NCBI GenBank assembly: GCA_964203275.1
Contig: CAXNMF010000014.1
Location: 1 to 64,000 of the forward strand
DNA from: Ga0077527 sp945862135
GTDB taxonomy: Bacteria; Pseudomonadota; Gammaproteobacteria; Burkholderiales; SG8-41
DNA length: 64,000 nucleotides
Direction: 5' to 3'
A program made the position numbers and the translations under genes. Below, piece after piece: positions 51,985 through 60,939 of the stretch (the first letter of the stretch is position 1; each line of letters opens with the position of its first letter). Below the pieces are notes generated by a model. It had not been told where the DNA came from, made no database searches, and saw nothing but the letters and a program-made list of their open reading frames with translations.

Positions 51985-54108
51985 ATGCGTACTGACATCG
52001 AACGTTTTTTCAGCCCCAAATCCATCGCCATCATCGGCGCTTCGCAGGATCTCATCACCATCAGCGGCCAGCCGCTGAAACATCTGCTGAGCCACGGTTA
52101 CAAGGGCAAGCTGTATCCGATCAATCCCAAGTATCAGGAGATCGCCGGCGTCAAATGCTGGCCGTCGCTCGATTCGCTGCCGGAAGTGCCGGAACTCGCG
52201 CTGATCCTGGTCAATGCGACGCGGGTGGCGGACATGCTGACGCTTTGCGGCAAGCAGGGCGTGCCTTACGTGATCATTTTCAGTTCCGGATTTTCTGAGA
52301 CCGGCGGCAGCGGCGTGGCGATGCAGCAGAAACTTGCTGACATCGCGAAGGAATACGACATCGGCGTCATTGGTCCCAACTGCCAGGGCATGATCAGCCC
52401 GCCGGACGCCGTGTATGCCGGTTTCGGTTCGGTGTTCAACGCCGATTACACCGCAGGCACGGTGAGCATGGTGTCGCAGTCCGGCGGTTTCGGATTTTCG
52501 GTGATGAACCTGTCTTCGCTCGACGGCGGCCTGCCGTTCCGCCAGATGGTGACCACCGGAAATGAAATTGGCGTATCGACGCTGGATTTCATTGACTATT
52601 TCATCCGCGATCCCAACACCGACATCATCGGCGCCTATATCGAAGGCGTAAAGGATGCGCGGCGCATTCTCGATGTCGGCGACAAGGCGCTCGCCGCCGG
52701 TAAACCGATCCTGATGTGGAAGGTCGGCAACACCGAGCAGGGACAGAAGGCTGCGGCATCACATACTGCGAACCTTGGCGGCGCAATGGCGCTGTACAAA
52801 GCCGCGTTCAAACAGAAGGGCATCATCCAGGTCGATGACATCCAGGATCTGGTTGATTACGGTCATGCGCTGCGCAGCAACCGGCTGCCGCGCGGCAACC
52901 GCGTCGCGATCATTACCATCTCCGGCGGCGCCGGCATCCTGATGACTGATGAGATCGTTGCCGGCGGCATGCAGATGGCGCAACTGGCTCCCGACACCGT
53001 GGCCAAGCTGAAAGAGTTTGTGCCTTCTTTCGGTTCGGTCGGCAATCCGGTGGACGTGACCGCGGCGATTTTTAATGACCTGACACTGATCAATCGCACG
53101 CTGCAGGCGATCAACGACGATCCGGGCGTGGATTGCATTGCGATGATCAACGCCTCGCTGCAAGGCGAGATCGCGCTGAATGTCGCCAACGAGATCGTTG
53201 CCGTCGCCGCCAAGACCGACAAGCCGATTTTCATTTCGTGGAGCGCGCGCGACGCCGTCGCCCCCGAGGCTTACGCCGTGCTCGATGCGGCGCGCATTCC
53301 CCATTACAAGTCGCCGGTGCGTTGCGGCCGTGCGCTGGCCGCGGTGTCCTGGTACGCCGAAGCCAAGCGCCGCAATGCCGCACAGAAAAATGACAAGGCG
53401 CCGGTAATCAGCAAACCGGCGGCGCAGGCGATGCTCAAGGGTAAAACCGGCGACGTTGCGGAATACGCGGCAAAGCAGGTGCTGGCCGAATACGGCATTT
53501 CAGTGACGCAGGAGCAGCTGGCGACCAGCCGCGATGCAGCAGTCGCTGCCGCGCAGAAAATCGGATTCCCGGTGGCGATGAAAGTGCAGTCGTCCGATAT
53601 CTCGCACAAGACCGAAGCCAAGGCGGTGTGTCTGGGTGTGGCGGATGCCGCGGGTGTTGCCGCGGCCTACGACGAGATCCTCAAAAACGCCAAGGCCTAC
53701 AAGGCCGATGCGCGCATTGAAGGCGTGCTGGTGCAGGAGATGGTCGGCGGCGGCATCGAAGCGATCATCGGCATTACCAACGACGCGCTGTTCGGCCCGG
53801 CGGTGATGTTCGGCCTCGGCGGCATCTTCGCCGAAGTGCTGAAGGACGTGTCCTTCCGCCTTGCGCCGATCACCCCGGCGATGGCGCGCGAGATGGTTGA
53901 AGAGATCAAGGGATATCCGGTGCTCGCCGGTGCCCGCGGCAAACCCGCAGCCGATGTGGATGCGCTGGTGGATACGCTGGTGAAGCTGTCGGCACTGGCA
54001 GTGGACCTGAAAGACCAGGTCGCCGAACTCGACATCAATCCGCTGATCGTCATGCCCAAGGGTAAAGGCGTCAAAGCTGCGGATGCGTTGATTAGAATGA
54101 AGAGCTAA
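51985..54108 (+). CDS. Acyl-CoA synthetase, ADP-forming family
   Basis: A 707-residue protein with CoA-binding (residues 1-130, FFSPKSIAIIGASQD), succinyl-CoA-ligase-like (about 150-450, with the SHTANLGGAMALYKAAF phospho-His loop) and ATP-grasp (about 480-707, VAMKVQSSDISHKTEAKAV) domains in one chain. It makes an acyl-CoA with ATP and CoA. Substrates are usually small acids. TATAAT at 51938-51943 may be a -10 box. An A-family hairpin follows, then an acyl-CoA dehydrogenase. Confidence 0.9.
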   Translation: MRTDIERFFSPKSIAIIGASQDLITISGQPLKHLLSHGYKGKLYPINPKYQEIAGVKCWPSLDSLPEVPELALILVNATRVADMLTLCGKQGVPYVIIFSSGFSETGGSGVAMQQKLADIAKEYDIGVIGPNCQGMISPPDAVYAGFGSVFNADYTAGTVSMVSQSGGFGFSVMNLSSLDGGLPFRQMVTTGNEIGVSTLDFIDYFIRDPNTDIIGAYIEGVKDARRILDVGDKALAAGKPILMWKVGNTEQGQKAAASHTANLGGAMALYKAAFKQKGIIQVDDIQDLVDYGHALRSNRLPRGNRVAIITISGGAGILMTDEIVAGGMQMAQLAPDTVAKLKEFVPSFGSVGNPVDVTAAIFNDLTLINRTLQAINDDPGVDCIAMINASLQGEIALNVANEIVAVAAKTDKPIFISWSARDAVAPEAYAVLDAARIPHYKSPVRCGRALAAVSWYAEAKRRNAAQKNDKAPVISKPAAQAMLKGKTGDVAEYAAKQVLAEYGISVTQEQLATSRDAAVAAAQKIGFPVAMKVQSSDISHKTEAKAVCLGVADAAGVAAAYDEILKNAKAYKADARIEGVLVQEMVGGGIEAIIGITNDALFGPAVMFGLGGIFAEVLKDVSFRLAPITPAMAREMVEEIKGYPVLAGARGKPAADVDALVDTLVKLSALAVDLKDQVAELDINPLIVMPKGKGVKAADALIRMKS

Positions 54109-54122
54109 AGACCAAAGGCTTT

Positions 54123-54229
54123 AGCCACAGAGTTCACAGAGTTCACAGAGGACACAGAGTAAAACCGAACTCATGACCAAGCTGTGCCCGGGTTTGATTT
54201 TCTCTGTGCTCTCTGTGTCCTCTGTGGCT
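54123..54229 (+). repeat. Family A intergenic hairpin, copy A3
   Basis: Left arm 54123-54159 has four ACAGAG units at 9-nt spacing; right arm 54202-54229 has three, so the left arm is one unit longer. The loop is about 42 nt. It starts 14 nt after the acyl-CoA synthetase stop and ends 31 nt before the acyl-CoA dehydrogenase start. Confidence 0.88.
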
Positions 54230-54260
54230 GCTTTTCAGATTTTGTTTTGAAGGAATGTTC

Positions 54261-55397
54261 ATGACTGTTTCCGCTGAAGTGCGTCTGCTGTGCGACGAGG
54301 TCGCCAAGTTCGTTCGTGAACAGGTGGATCCGCGTTCGCGCTGGATCGAGGAAAACGACGCGATACCCGATGACCTGTTTCAACTCGCCCGCGACATGGG
54401 CCTGTTCGGACTGACCATTCCCGAGGAATACGGCGGCAGCGGTCTGGATCTCGCCGGCAAGTGCGCGATCGAGGAAGTGATGGGGCGCACCAATTACGGT
54501 TTCGCCACGCTCATTGGCAATCACACCGGTATCAGCACGACCGGCATCACGGCCTTGGGCAATGCAGCGCAGAAGCAGAAGTTCCTGCCGAAGATGGCCA
54601 GCGGTGAATGGGTTGGCGCGTTTGCGTTGACCGAGCCGCAGGCCGGTTCCGATCCGGCGTCTATGCGCACGATGGCGGTGAAGAAAGGCGACCGTTATGT
54701 GCTGAACGGCGAAAAAATCTACATCACCAACGCCGGTCCCGCGCATGTCTTCACGGTGATGGCGATCACCGACAAGTCGAAGGGCATCAAGGGCATTTCG
54801 GCGTTTGTTGTCGAGCGGGACACGCCGGGTTTCAGTGTCGGCAAAAACGAATTGAAGATGGGCATGCACGGCTGCACCACCGCGCCGCTGTCCTTCACCG
54901 ATTGCGAAGTACCGCCGGAAAATCTGCTCGGCGCCGAAGGCATGGGTTATGTGCAGGCAATGAAAACGCTGACTGCCGGACGCGTTACGGTTTCGGCGCG
55001 CTGCTGCGGCATGATGGACAAGTTGATCGACCAGACCGCTGAGTTCATGAAAACGCGAACGCAGGGCGGCAAACGCCTGGCCGATCACCAGGGCCTGCAG
55101 TGGATGCTCGCAGACATGGCGGTGGCGCGCGATGCTGCACGCGGCCTGACTTACCGTGCGATCGACACTCTGATGCGCGGCGAGCGTGGCACGATGGAAG
55201 CCTCGACCGCCAAAGTGTTTTCCACCGAGGCGCTGGGCCGTGTGGTTGATGCTGCGGTGCAGATCCATGGCGGCATGGGTTATATGCGTGAAGTCGGCAT
55301 TGAAACCACCTTCCGTGACGCGCGCATTGTGCGCATTTACGAGGGCACGTCGGAGATCCAGCGCAACATCATCGCCGGGCTGTTGCTCAAAGACTGA
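54261..55397 (+). CDS. Acyl-CoA dehydrogenase
   Basis: A 378-residue flavoprotein of the acyl-CoA dehydrogenase family. Visible are FALTEPQAGSDPASMRTMAV (FAD contact), YITNAGPAHVFTVMA, AAVQIHGGMGYMREVGIETT and the C-terminal YEGTSEIQRNIIAG, whose Glu is the usual catalytic base. It oxidises an acyl-CoA to the enoyl-CoA. ATG 54261 is preferred to 54255 because GAAGGA is spaced better. Confidence 0.93.
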   Translation: MTVSAEVRLLCDEVAKFVREQVDPRSRWIEENDAIPDDLFQLARDMGLFGLTIPEEYGGSGLDLAGKCAIEEVMGRTNYGFATLIGNHTGISTTGITALGNAAQKQKFLPKMASGEWVGAFALTEPQAGSDPASMRTMAVKKGDRYVLNGEKIYITNAGPAHVFTVMAITDKSKGIKGISAFVVERDTPGFSVGKNELKMGMHGCTTAPLSFTDCEVPPENLLGAEGMGYVQAMKTLTAGRVTVSARCCGMMDKLIDQTAEFMKTRTQGGKRLADHQGLQWMLADMAVARDAARGLTYRAIDTLMRGERGTMEASTAKVFSTEALGRVVDAAVQIHGGMGYMREVGIETTFRDARIVRIYEGTSEIQRNIIAGLLLKD

Positions 55398-55429
55398 TTA
55401 AATAAGTCAATAAAAACAAGGGGATATTG

Positions 55430-56206
55430 ATGGCCAATGTAAAAAACCTGTTTGATCTGTCCGGCCAGGTGGCCATCGTCACCGGTGGTGCCACCGGCAT
55501 TGGTTTGCAGATGGCGAAGGGACTGGCCGAAGCCGGCGCCAACATCGTCATCTGCTCGCGGCGTCTCGATGTCTGCGAACAGGCGATTGCTGAAATTGAG
55601 AAGATCGGCGTCCAGGGTCTGGCGGTCGGTTGCGATGTCACCAAGGCTGATCAGGTCGAAGCGCTGAAGGATGCCGTGCTGAAAAAATTCGGCCGCGTCG
55701 ATATTCTGGTCAACAACGCCGGCCGCGCCTGGGTGGCGCCGCCCGAAGACACGCCGCTGGAGCGCTGGCAGCAGGTGTTCGACCTCAACATCACCGCGCC
55801 CTTCCTCTGTGCGCAGGTCTTCGGCCGCGAGTTCATCAAACAGAAGCGCGGCAAGATCGTCAACATCGCGTCGATTGCCGGCATGGTCGGTCGCAATCCG
55901 GCGGCCTATAACTCGATCGCCTACGGTTCGAGCAAGGGTGCGCTGGTGAATTTCACGCGTGACCTGGCAGTGAAATGGGCGCAACACAACATCCAGGTCA
56001 ATTGCATCTGCCCGGGATTTTTTGTGACGCCGATCAACGAAAAGATGTACGTGAAAAACAAGGACAACGTCGAGCGCGAGATTCCGCTGAAGCGCACCGG
56101 CGGACCGGATGATCTCAAAGGCATTGTTGTACTGCTTGCTTCCGGGGCATCGAATTTCATGACCGGCGCGATCATTCCTGTCGATGGTGGTGCTGTGGCC
56201 TGGTAG
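55430..56206 (+). CDS. SDR family NAD(P)-dependent oxidoreductase
   Basis: A 258-residue classical short-chain dehydrogenase. Cofactor motif VTGGATGIGLQMAKGLAEAG; NNAGRAW; catalytic Ser in VNIASIAGMVG, and Tyr-Lys in YGSSKGALVNF (Y at the expected YxxxK position). The C-terminal VDGGAVAW is typical. ATG 55430 follows AAGGGGA. It probably acts on a hydroxyacyl intermediate after the acyl-CoA dehydrogenase. Confidence 0.92.
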   Translation: MANVKNLFDLSGQVAIVTGGATGIGLQMAKGLAEAGANIVICSRRLDVCEQAIAEIEKIGVQGLAVGCDVTKADQVEALKDAVLKKFGRVDILVNNAGRAWVAPPEDTPLERWQQVFDLNITAPFLCAQVFGREFIKQKRGKIVNIASIAGMVGRNPAAYNSIAYGSSKGALVNFTRDLAVKWAQHNIQVNCICPGFFVTPINEKMYVKNKDNVEREIPLKRTGGPDDLKGIVVLLASGASNFMTGAIIPVDGGAVAW

Positions 56207-56295
56207 AGGCAGAATTTAAGTCTCAATTTTGTCCTGGGTAAGCCGTAATAGGGTATGGAAGAGTATTAAACGGCGTTATCTGCTGGGAAAAGCAT

Positions 56296-58059
56296 ATGAA
56301 AGCGGTTCTTGAAGGGGCCATCGGCGCAACCGGGATGCAGGATTCAACAGTGGCCCAGCCGGCATTCAGGTTGCTGCGCTATTTTTCGGCTGCCAGCTTT
56401 GTTGTCATCCTGGTCGCGACCGGGTTGTTGACCGGACTGCAGCAACGTCTGGCCGTTCAGGACCTTATATATGCCCAGGAAGAGCACCATGGCCTGCTGA
56501 CCCGCTCGGTAGCCAGCGGACACTGGGAGGAATTTTCAGGGCTGTTCAAATCCGCGGTCGGACTGGACGCTGATGCTCTGCGCCAGCATCCTGAAGTCGC
56601 CCGGCTGCAGGCCTTGTTCCAACGTGAATTTTCCGGCACCCAGGTGCTGAAGCTCAAGATTTACGATATGGCCGGCCGCACCGTGTTTTCCACCGATCCC
56701 AAGCAGATCGGTGAAGATAAATCAGGCAATGCCGGATTTCAGTCGGCCCGTGACGGCAATCCGGCAAGTGAACTGACCCACCGCAATGAATTCAGCACTT
56801 TCGAGCAGGTTGTGGAAAATGTCGATCTGGTTGCATCGTACATTCCCATCAAGTCCAGGGATGCGAGCGGCACCGTCGAGGCGGTGTTTGAGATCTACAG
56901 CGACACCACGCCGATGCTTACGCAGATTCGGAAAACCCGTATCGCGGTGGCGTTGCAGGTCACTGCGGTACTGATCGGTCTCTATCTCGCGCTCTTCTTC
57001 ATTGTTCGCCATGCGGATCGCGTCATCCGCGCGCAGGAAGCGCAACGCCAGCGTGATGAAGAAAAACTGCACAGTACCCGACGGCAACTGGCACTCAGTG
57101 AACAGTTCCACAGGGCTCTGATCGAGAATTCATCGGATGCCGTGATGCTGCTTGGCGAGGATTTACGCATCAGTTATTCGGCGCCGGCCAATTCCCGCGT
57201 GCTTGGGATCCCGGAAGACCGTTTGCTGGGGATGGCGTTGTCAGATTATGTCAGTGAAGATTCACGGGACGCTGTCGCAAGCTGGCTGGTGGGCGCGATT
57301 GCAGCACCGGGCGTGCCGCGACGCGGTGAATTTAAAGCCGTTCACGAGACGCTGGGCAGCCGGTATTTCATGGCGACGGCAACAAACTTGCGCGGCCATA
57401 CGGGGATTGATGGCATCGTGGTCAACGTGCAGGATTTCACCGAGCGCAAACTTGCCGAAATCGAAGTTCAGCAACGGGCTCAATTTGACGGCCTCACCGG
57501 TCTGGCGCGGCGCGAGTATTTCATCCAGCAGATGCGCAAGACCCTCGCCCGGGCTGCACGCAACAAGGAAGCGCTTGCCCTGATGTTCATGGATATTGAC
57601 GGATTCAAGGCGGTCAACGACAACTTGGGGCACGAGATCGGGGACAAGCTGCTCAAGGAAGTCAGCCTGCGGATCCGGGCCGCACTCCGCCAAGAGGACG
57701 AAGTCGCTCGAGGAGGGGCTGAGAACGGTCCCAATGTCGCGCGTCTGGGCGGTGACGAATTCACGGTACTGCTTACCAATCTGGATCATCCGGCAAGCGC
57801 CGGTCTGGTCGCCGAGCGTGTTCTGGCGGCGATCGGCGCACCCTATGTATTCGGTGACGTTACCGTGCGGGTAACCTCAAGCATTGGCATTGCCGTTTAC
57901 GACGGTCAGGGTCTGAATTGCGAGGACATGATCAAGCAGGCGGACACGGCAATGTACCTCGCCAAGCAGAAGGGGAAGAACACCTTCTGCTTCTATGGCG
58001 ATGTCAATTCTCAGAGAATGGTTGCTGAACTCAGCTTGGTGCAATCCCGGCAGCCCTGA
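56296..58059 (+). CDS. Membrane-bound PAS-GGDEF diguanylate cyclase
   Basis: A 587-residue sensor. A membrane helix (LLRYFSAASFVVILVATGLL) near 25-45 and a second near 215-235 (IAVALQVTAVLIGLYLALFF) flank an extracytoplasmic region of about 170 residues. A PAS domain (FHRALIENSSDAVMLLGEDL) and a C-terminal GGDEF domain follow. The active-site motif is RLGGDEFTVLL, but the RxxD inhibitory site five residues upstream is absent; a short insertion (QEDEVARGGAENGPNVA) lies there. It should make c-di-GMP. The last 29 bp overlap the convergent TctC gene. Confidence 0.9.
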   Translation: MKAVLEGAIGATGMQDSTVAQPAFRLLRYFSAASFVVILVATGLLTGLQQRLAVQDLIYAQEEHHGLLTRSVASGHWEEFSGLFKSAVGLDADALRQHPEVARLQALFQREFSGTQVLKLKIYDMAGRTVFSTDPKQIGEDKSGNAGFQSARDGNPASELTHRNEFSTFEQVVENVDLVASYIPIKSRDASGTVEAVFEIYSDTTPMLTQIRKTRIAVALQVTAVLIGLYLALFFIVRHADRVIRAQEAQRQRDEEKLHSTRRQLALSEQFHRALIENSSDAVMLLGEDLRISYSAPANSRVLGIPEDRLLGMALSDYVSEDSRDAVASWLVGAIAAPGVPRRGEFKAVHETLGSRYFMATATNLRGHTGIDGIVVNVQDFTERKLAEIEVQQRAQFDGLTGLARREYFIQQMRKTLARAARNKEALALMFMDIDGFKAVNDNLGHEIGDKLLKEVSLRIRAALRQEDEVARGGAENGPNVARLGGDEFTVLLTNLDHPASAGLVAERVLAAIGAPYVFGDVTVRVTSSIGIAVYDGQGLNCEDMIKQADTAMYLAKQKGKNTFCFYGDVNSQRMVAELSLVQSRQP

Positions 58060-58996
58060 TCACTTTCCGCCATTTTTCGATTTCGGACTGGATGTATTTG
58101 GCGAATTCCGCGGAGCTGTTGCCCACCGGATCCGCGCCTTCCCGCGACAGCCGTTCGTACATTTCCGGGCTTTTCAGGATGGCAACGACTTCGGTGTTGA
58201 GCTTGTTGACGATGTCGGCAGGCGTACCGGCCGGCGCGAGCAGGCCGTACCAGGTGGCCGACTCATAACCCTTGACGCCGGCTTCGATCATTGTCGGCAG
58301 TTCCTTCGCTGCGGGTGAGCGTTGCGCACCGGTCACTGCCAGTGGACGCAACCGGTTGTTTTTGACCTGCGGCATCGCGGAAATGATGCTGGCGAAGGTC
58401 ATCGACACCTGACCACTGACGACATCGATCAGCGCCGGCTGTACCCCTTTGTAAGGTACGTGCAGCAAATCGACATTCGCCAGCATCTTGAACAGTTCGC
58501 CCGATAGATGCCCCCCGGTGCCGTTGCCGGCAGAGGCGAATGCCAGTTTGCCTGGCTGCTTTTTTGCCAGCGCCACCAGTTCTTTCACGGATTTCGACGG
58601 AACCGACGGATGAACCAGCAGCATCAGGTTCTGCGTCGCCACCAGCGAAATCGGCACAAAATCCTTCACCGGATCATAGGGCAGTGATTTGCGCAGACTG
58701 ACGTTGGTGGCGAATGAGGCGACCGTGCCCATGATCAGCGTATAACCGTCGGGCGGCGCTTTGGCCACCAGTTCCGCGGCGATTGCACCACCGGCGCCCG
58801 GCCGGTTGTCGACCAGCACCTGCTGGCCCCAGCGATCGGCGAGTTTGGGTCCGACCGTACGTGCCATGGTGTCGACGCTGCCGCCCGGCGTGCTGACGAC
58901 GATGATGCGGATCGATCGTGTCGGGTAGTTCTGTGCCGTCGCGTTTGCGGCGGCAGCCAGGGCGACGGCAATCAGCAGGGTGTTTATTGAGCGCAT
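58031..58996 (-). CDS. Bug/TctC family periplasmic solute receptor (3)
   Basis: A 321-residue receptor: signal peptide (MRSINTLLIAVALAAAANAT), RSIRIIVVSTPGGSVDTMAR, VLVDNRPGAGGAIAAELVAK, LPYDPVKDFVPISLVA and LHVPYKGVQPALIDVVSGQV. The second half has the family MPQVKNNRLRPLAVTGAQRS and the ASGxGTGGHLSGELF ligand region. It lies next to the lyase cluster and may import its acid substrate. No tctA/tctB in the window. Confidence 0.9.
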   Translation of the reverse strand: MRSINTLLIAVALAAAANATAQNYPTRSIRIIVVSTPGGSVDTMARTVGPKLADRWGQQVLVDNRPGAGGAIAAELVAKAPPDGYTLIMGTVASFATNVSLRKSLPYDPVKDFVPISLVATQNLMLLVHPSVPSKSVKELVALAKKQPGKLAFASAGNGTGGHLSGELFKMLANVDLLHVPYKGVQPALIDVVSGQVSMTFASIISAMPQVKNNRLRPLAVTGAQRSPAAKELPTMIEAGVKGYESATWYGLLAPAGTPADIVNKLNTEVVAILKSPEMYERLSREGADPVGNSSAEFAKYIQSEIEKWRKVIRAAGIAPS

Positions 58997-59037
58997 TATT
59001 GATCTCCTCGTTTTATTTGTCGCAACACAAGCGGATA

Positions 59038-59979
59038 TCAGGGCTGGAAGCCCACCGAACCTTCGTACTTTGCCAGAACCTCGGCGCTGGGCAGAAATTC
59101 TTCTTCCAGTTTTTTGATATCGGAAAATCCGATGAAGGCGTGCATATTTCCCGCCGGATGGTCTTTGGTGCGGGCTTCGAAACGTTTGACGGCCTCGACG
59201 TCGTCCTGGGCGAATTCGTCGAAGTAATCGACCATGGCGACTGTGGATGAACGCAATGAGCCGGTGGCGTTCGACACCATCGCGATGCCGAGTTCGTTCA
59301 GCCGCGACACATGCAGGCGCGGCGATACCCCGGTGCGGTTGAAATGCAGGGGGCCCTTGATCTCTTTGGCGCAGCGTTCCAGTTCAGCTTCGGAGGTCAG
59401 TGCTTCGGGGAATATCATGTCGGCGCCGGCTTCGAGGTAGGCATTGGCACGGCGGATCAATTCATCGACGCTGCCGCCGGCGACACCGCGGGCATCACAA
59501 CGTGCGATCAGCACAAAGTCCGGATCCAGTTCGCGGCGCACGCGGTCGGCGGCGCGCAGCTTGCCGGCCATTTCCTCCATTGCCACGATCTGCTTGCCAG
59601 CAACGTGCCCGCAACGCTTGGGCGCAACCTGGTCTTCGATGTGGATGGCGGCAGCCCCGGCGGTGATGAAGTCCTCAACGGTGCGCATGACATTAATTGC
59701 ATTGCCGAAACCGGTATCGGCATCGGCGATCACCGGGATTTTTACGGCGCGCGCGATGTAGCGGGTGATCATCACGATTTCGTCGAGCGTGACCAGACCG
59801 ACGTCGGGTTTGCCGAGCAGCGATGCCGAGACGCCGTAGCCGGTGACCCCGCAGCAGCTGAAACCGGCCTTCTCGATGATTATGGCGGACAGTGCGTTGT
59901 AGGCGCCGGGTTTCACCAGCGTGCGGCCTTCCTTGAGCATGGCGCGCAGGCGGCTGGACTGGGGTATTGGTCGGGACAT
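59038..59979 (-). CDS. ICL/PEP mutase family lyase (1)
   Basis: A 313-residue TIM barrel of the isocitrate lyase/PEP mutase superfamily. Metal site DADTGFGNA, catalytic KRCGH motif in QVAPKRCGHVAGKQ and GSVDELIRRANAYLEAGADM (residues typical of methylisocitrate or 2,3-dimethylmalate lyases). ATG 59979 has GAGGAA upstream. It is divergent from the GntR regulator with an operator-like palindrome between. The substrate is probably an alkyl-malate or similar; unproven. Confidence 0.9.
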   Translation of the reverse strand: MSRPIPQSSRLRAMLKEGRTLVKPGAYNALSAIIIEKAGFSCCGVTGYGVSASLLGKPDVGLVTLDEIVMITRYIARAVKIPVIADADTGFGNAINVMRTVEDFITAGAAAIHIEDQVAPKRCGHVAGKQIVAMEEMAGKLRAADRVRRELDPDFVLIARCDARGVAGGSVDELIRRANAYLEAGADMIFPEALTSEAELERCAKEIKGPLHFNRTGVSPRLHVSRLNELGIAMVSNATGSLRSSTVAMVDYFDEFAQDDVEAVKRFEARTKDHPAGNMHAFIGFSDIKKLEEEFLPSAEVLAKYEGSVGFQP

Positions 59980-60052
59980 GATTTTTCCTCCGGGGCTTGC
60001 TGCGGCGCGGGAGTGGCCACAGCAGCGGTTTTTCTTGCCCCAAATTGTATTT

Positions 60053-60066
60053 AATTGTGTACAATT
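60053..60066 (+). promoter_or_regulatory. Probable GntR/FCD operator
   Basis: AATTGT-GT-ACAATT, a perfect 6-bp inverted repeat with 2-bp spacer, in the 155-bp divergent region between the lyase (59979) and the GntR gene (60135). The sequence fits the TTGT-x-ACAA class bound by FCD-type GntR regulators. Confidence 0.6.
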
Positions 60067-60134
60067 CGTCAACCCGCCGGTCCGGTCCAGAAAGTCCGTT
60101 CAAAGAACCGCGGCGGCCGAGGAGATCATCGCTG

Positions 60135-60911
60135 ATGCCTACCCGCAGCACCGCAGTCCCCAGACGCAAGGCCGCCGTCGTTCCGGCCGGCATCAGCCTG
60201 GCCGAGGTCGCCTATCAGGGGCTGCTCGAGGGCATCCGCCGCGGTGATTTCCGCCCCGGCGATCCGGTGCGCGAACAGCATGTCACCGACTGGCTGAAGA
60301 TCAGCCGCACCCCCGTGCGGGATGCGATGCGGCGGCTCGAGGCTGAAGGTTATCTGGTGCATGAACGCCACCGCGGTGCAGTGGTTGCGACGCTCGATGA
60401 TCAGGCGGTGACCGAACTCTACGCCTTGCGTGAGGTGCTGGAAGGTGCGGCCGCGGTGATGGCGGTGCGCCATGCCAGCGAATTCGAAGTCGCGCAACTC
60501 GAACAGCTGATCGACGACAGCAGCCGCGTGCGCGATCCCAAGGTGCTGATCGAATACCAGCGCAACATCAACGACCTGGTTCACCGCATGGCACGCAATC
60601 GCTATCTGGTGAAGACCATGCGCATGCTGCGCGAAACGCTGTTCCTGGTCGGCACCGTGGTCACGGTGATGCCCGACCGGCCGGCGACGCTGCTGCGCGA
60701 GCACCGCGCGATGCTTGCCGCTCTGAAAAAACGCGACGCGCGCAAGGCGGAGCAGGTGATGCGCGGGCATGTGCGCAGCGCGCTGCACAGCAGGCTGCAG
60801 CTGCGTGCCGGCGTCAACAGCGGCAATTACCCCTATGTGCCCTTTCCCGCGGCAACGGCGAGGGCTGAAGCCAATCCGAAATCCAAGCCAAAGAATCGCA
60901 AACGCAAGTAA
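60135..60911 (+). CDS. GntR family regulator with FCD domain
   Basis: A 258-residue regulator with an N-terminal winged helix (REQHVTDWLKISRTPVRDAM, RRLEAEGYLVHERHRGAVVA) and a C-terminal FCD effector domain (YALREVLEGAAAVMAVRHAS, with metal-binding Asp/His, and HRMARNRYLVK-type helices). Such proteins repress catabolic genes until bound by a carboxylate ligand. It probably controls the flanking lyases. Its N-terminal Arg/Lys-rich tail precedes the wHTH. ATG 60135 is chosen after an unconserved upstream extension. Confidence 0.88.
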   Translation: MPTRSTAVPRRKAAVVPAGISLAEVAYQGLLEGIRRGDFRPGDPVREQHVTDWLKISRTPVRDAMRRLEAEGYLVHERHRGAVVATLDDQAVTELYALREVLEGAAAVMAVRHASEFEVAQLEQLIDDSSRVRDPKVLIEYQRNINDLVHRMARNRYLVKTMRMLRETLFLVGTVVTVMPDRPATLLREHRAMLAALKKRDARKAEQVMRGHVRSALHSRLQLRAGVNSGNYPYVPFPAATARAEANPKSKPKNRKRK

Positions 60912-60939
60912 TTCAACGCAGAGTCAACACGGAGAACAC

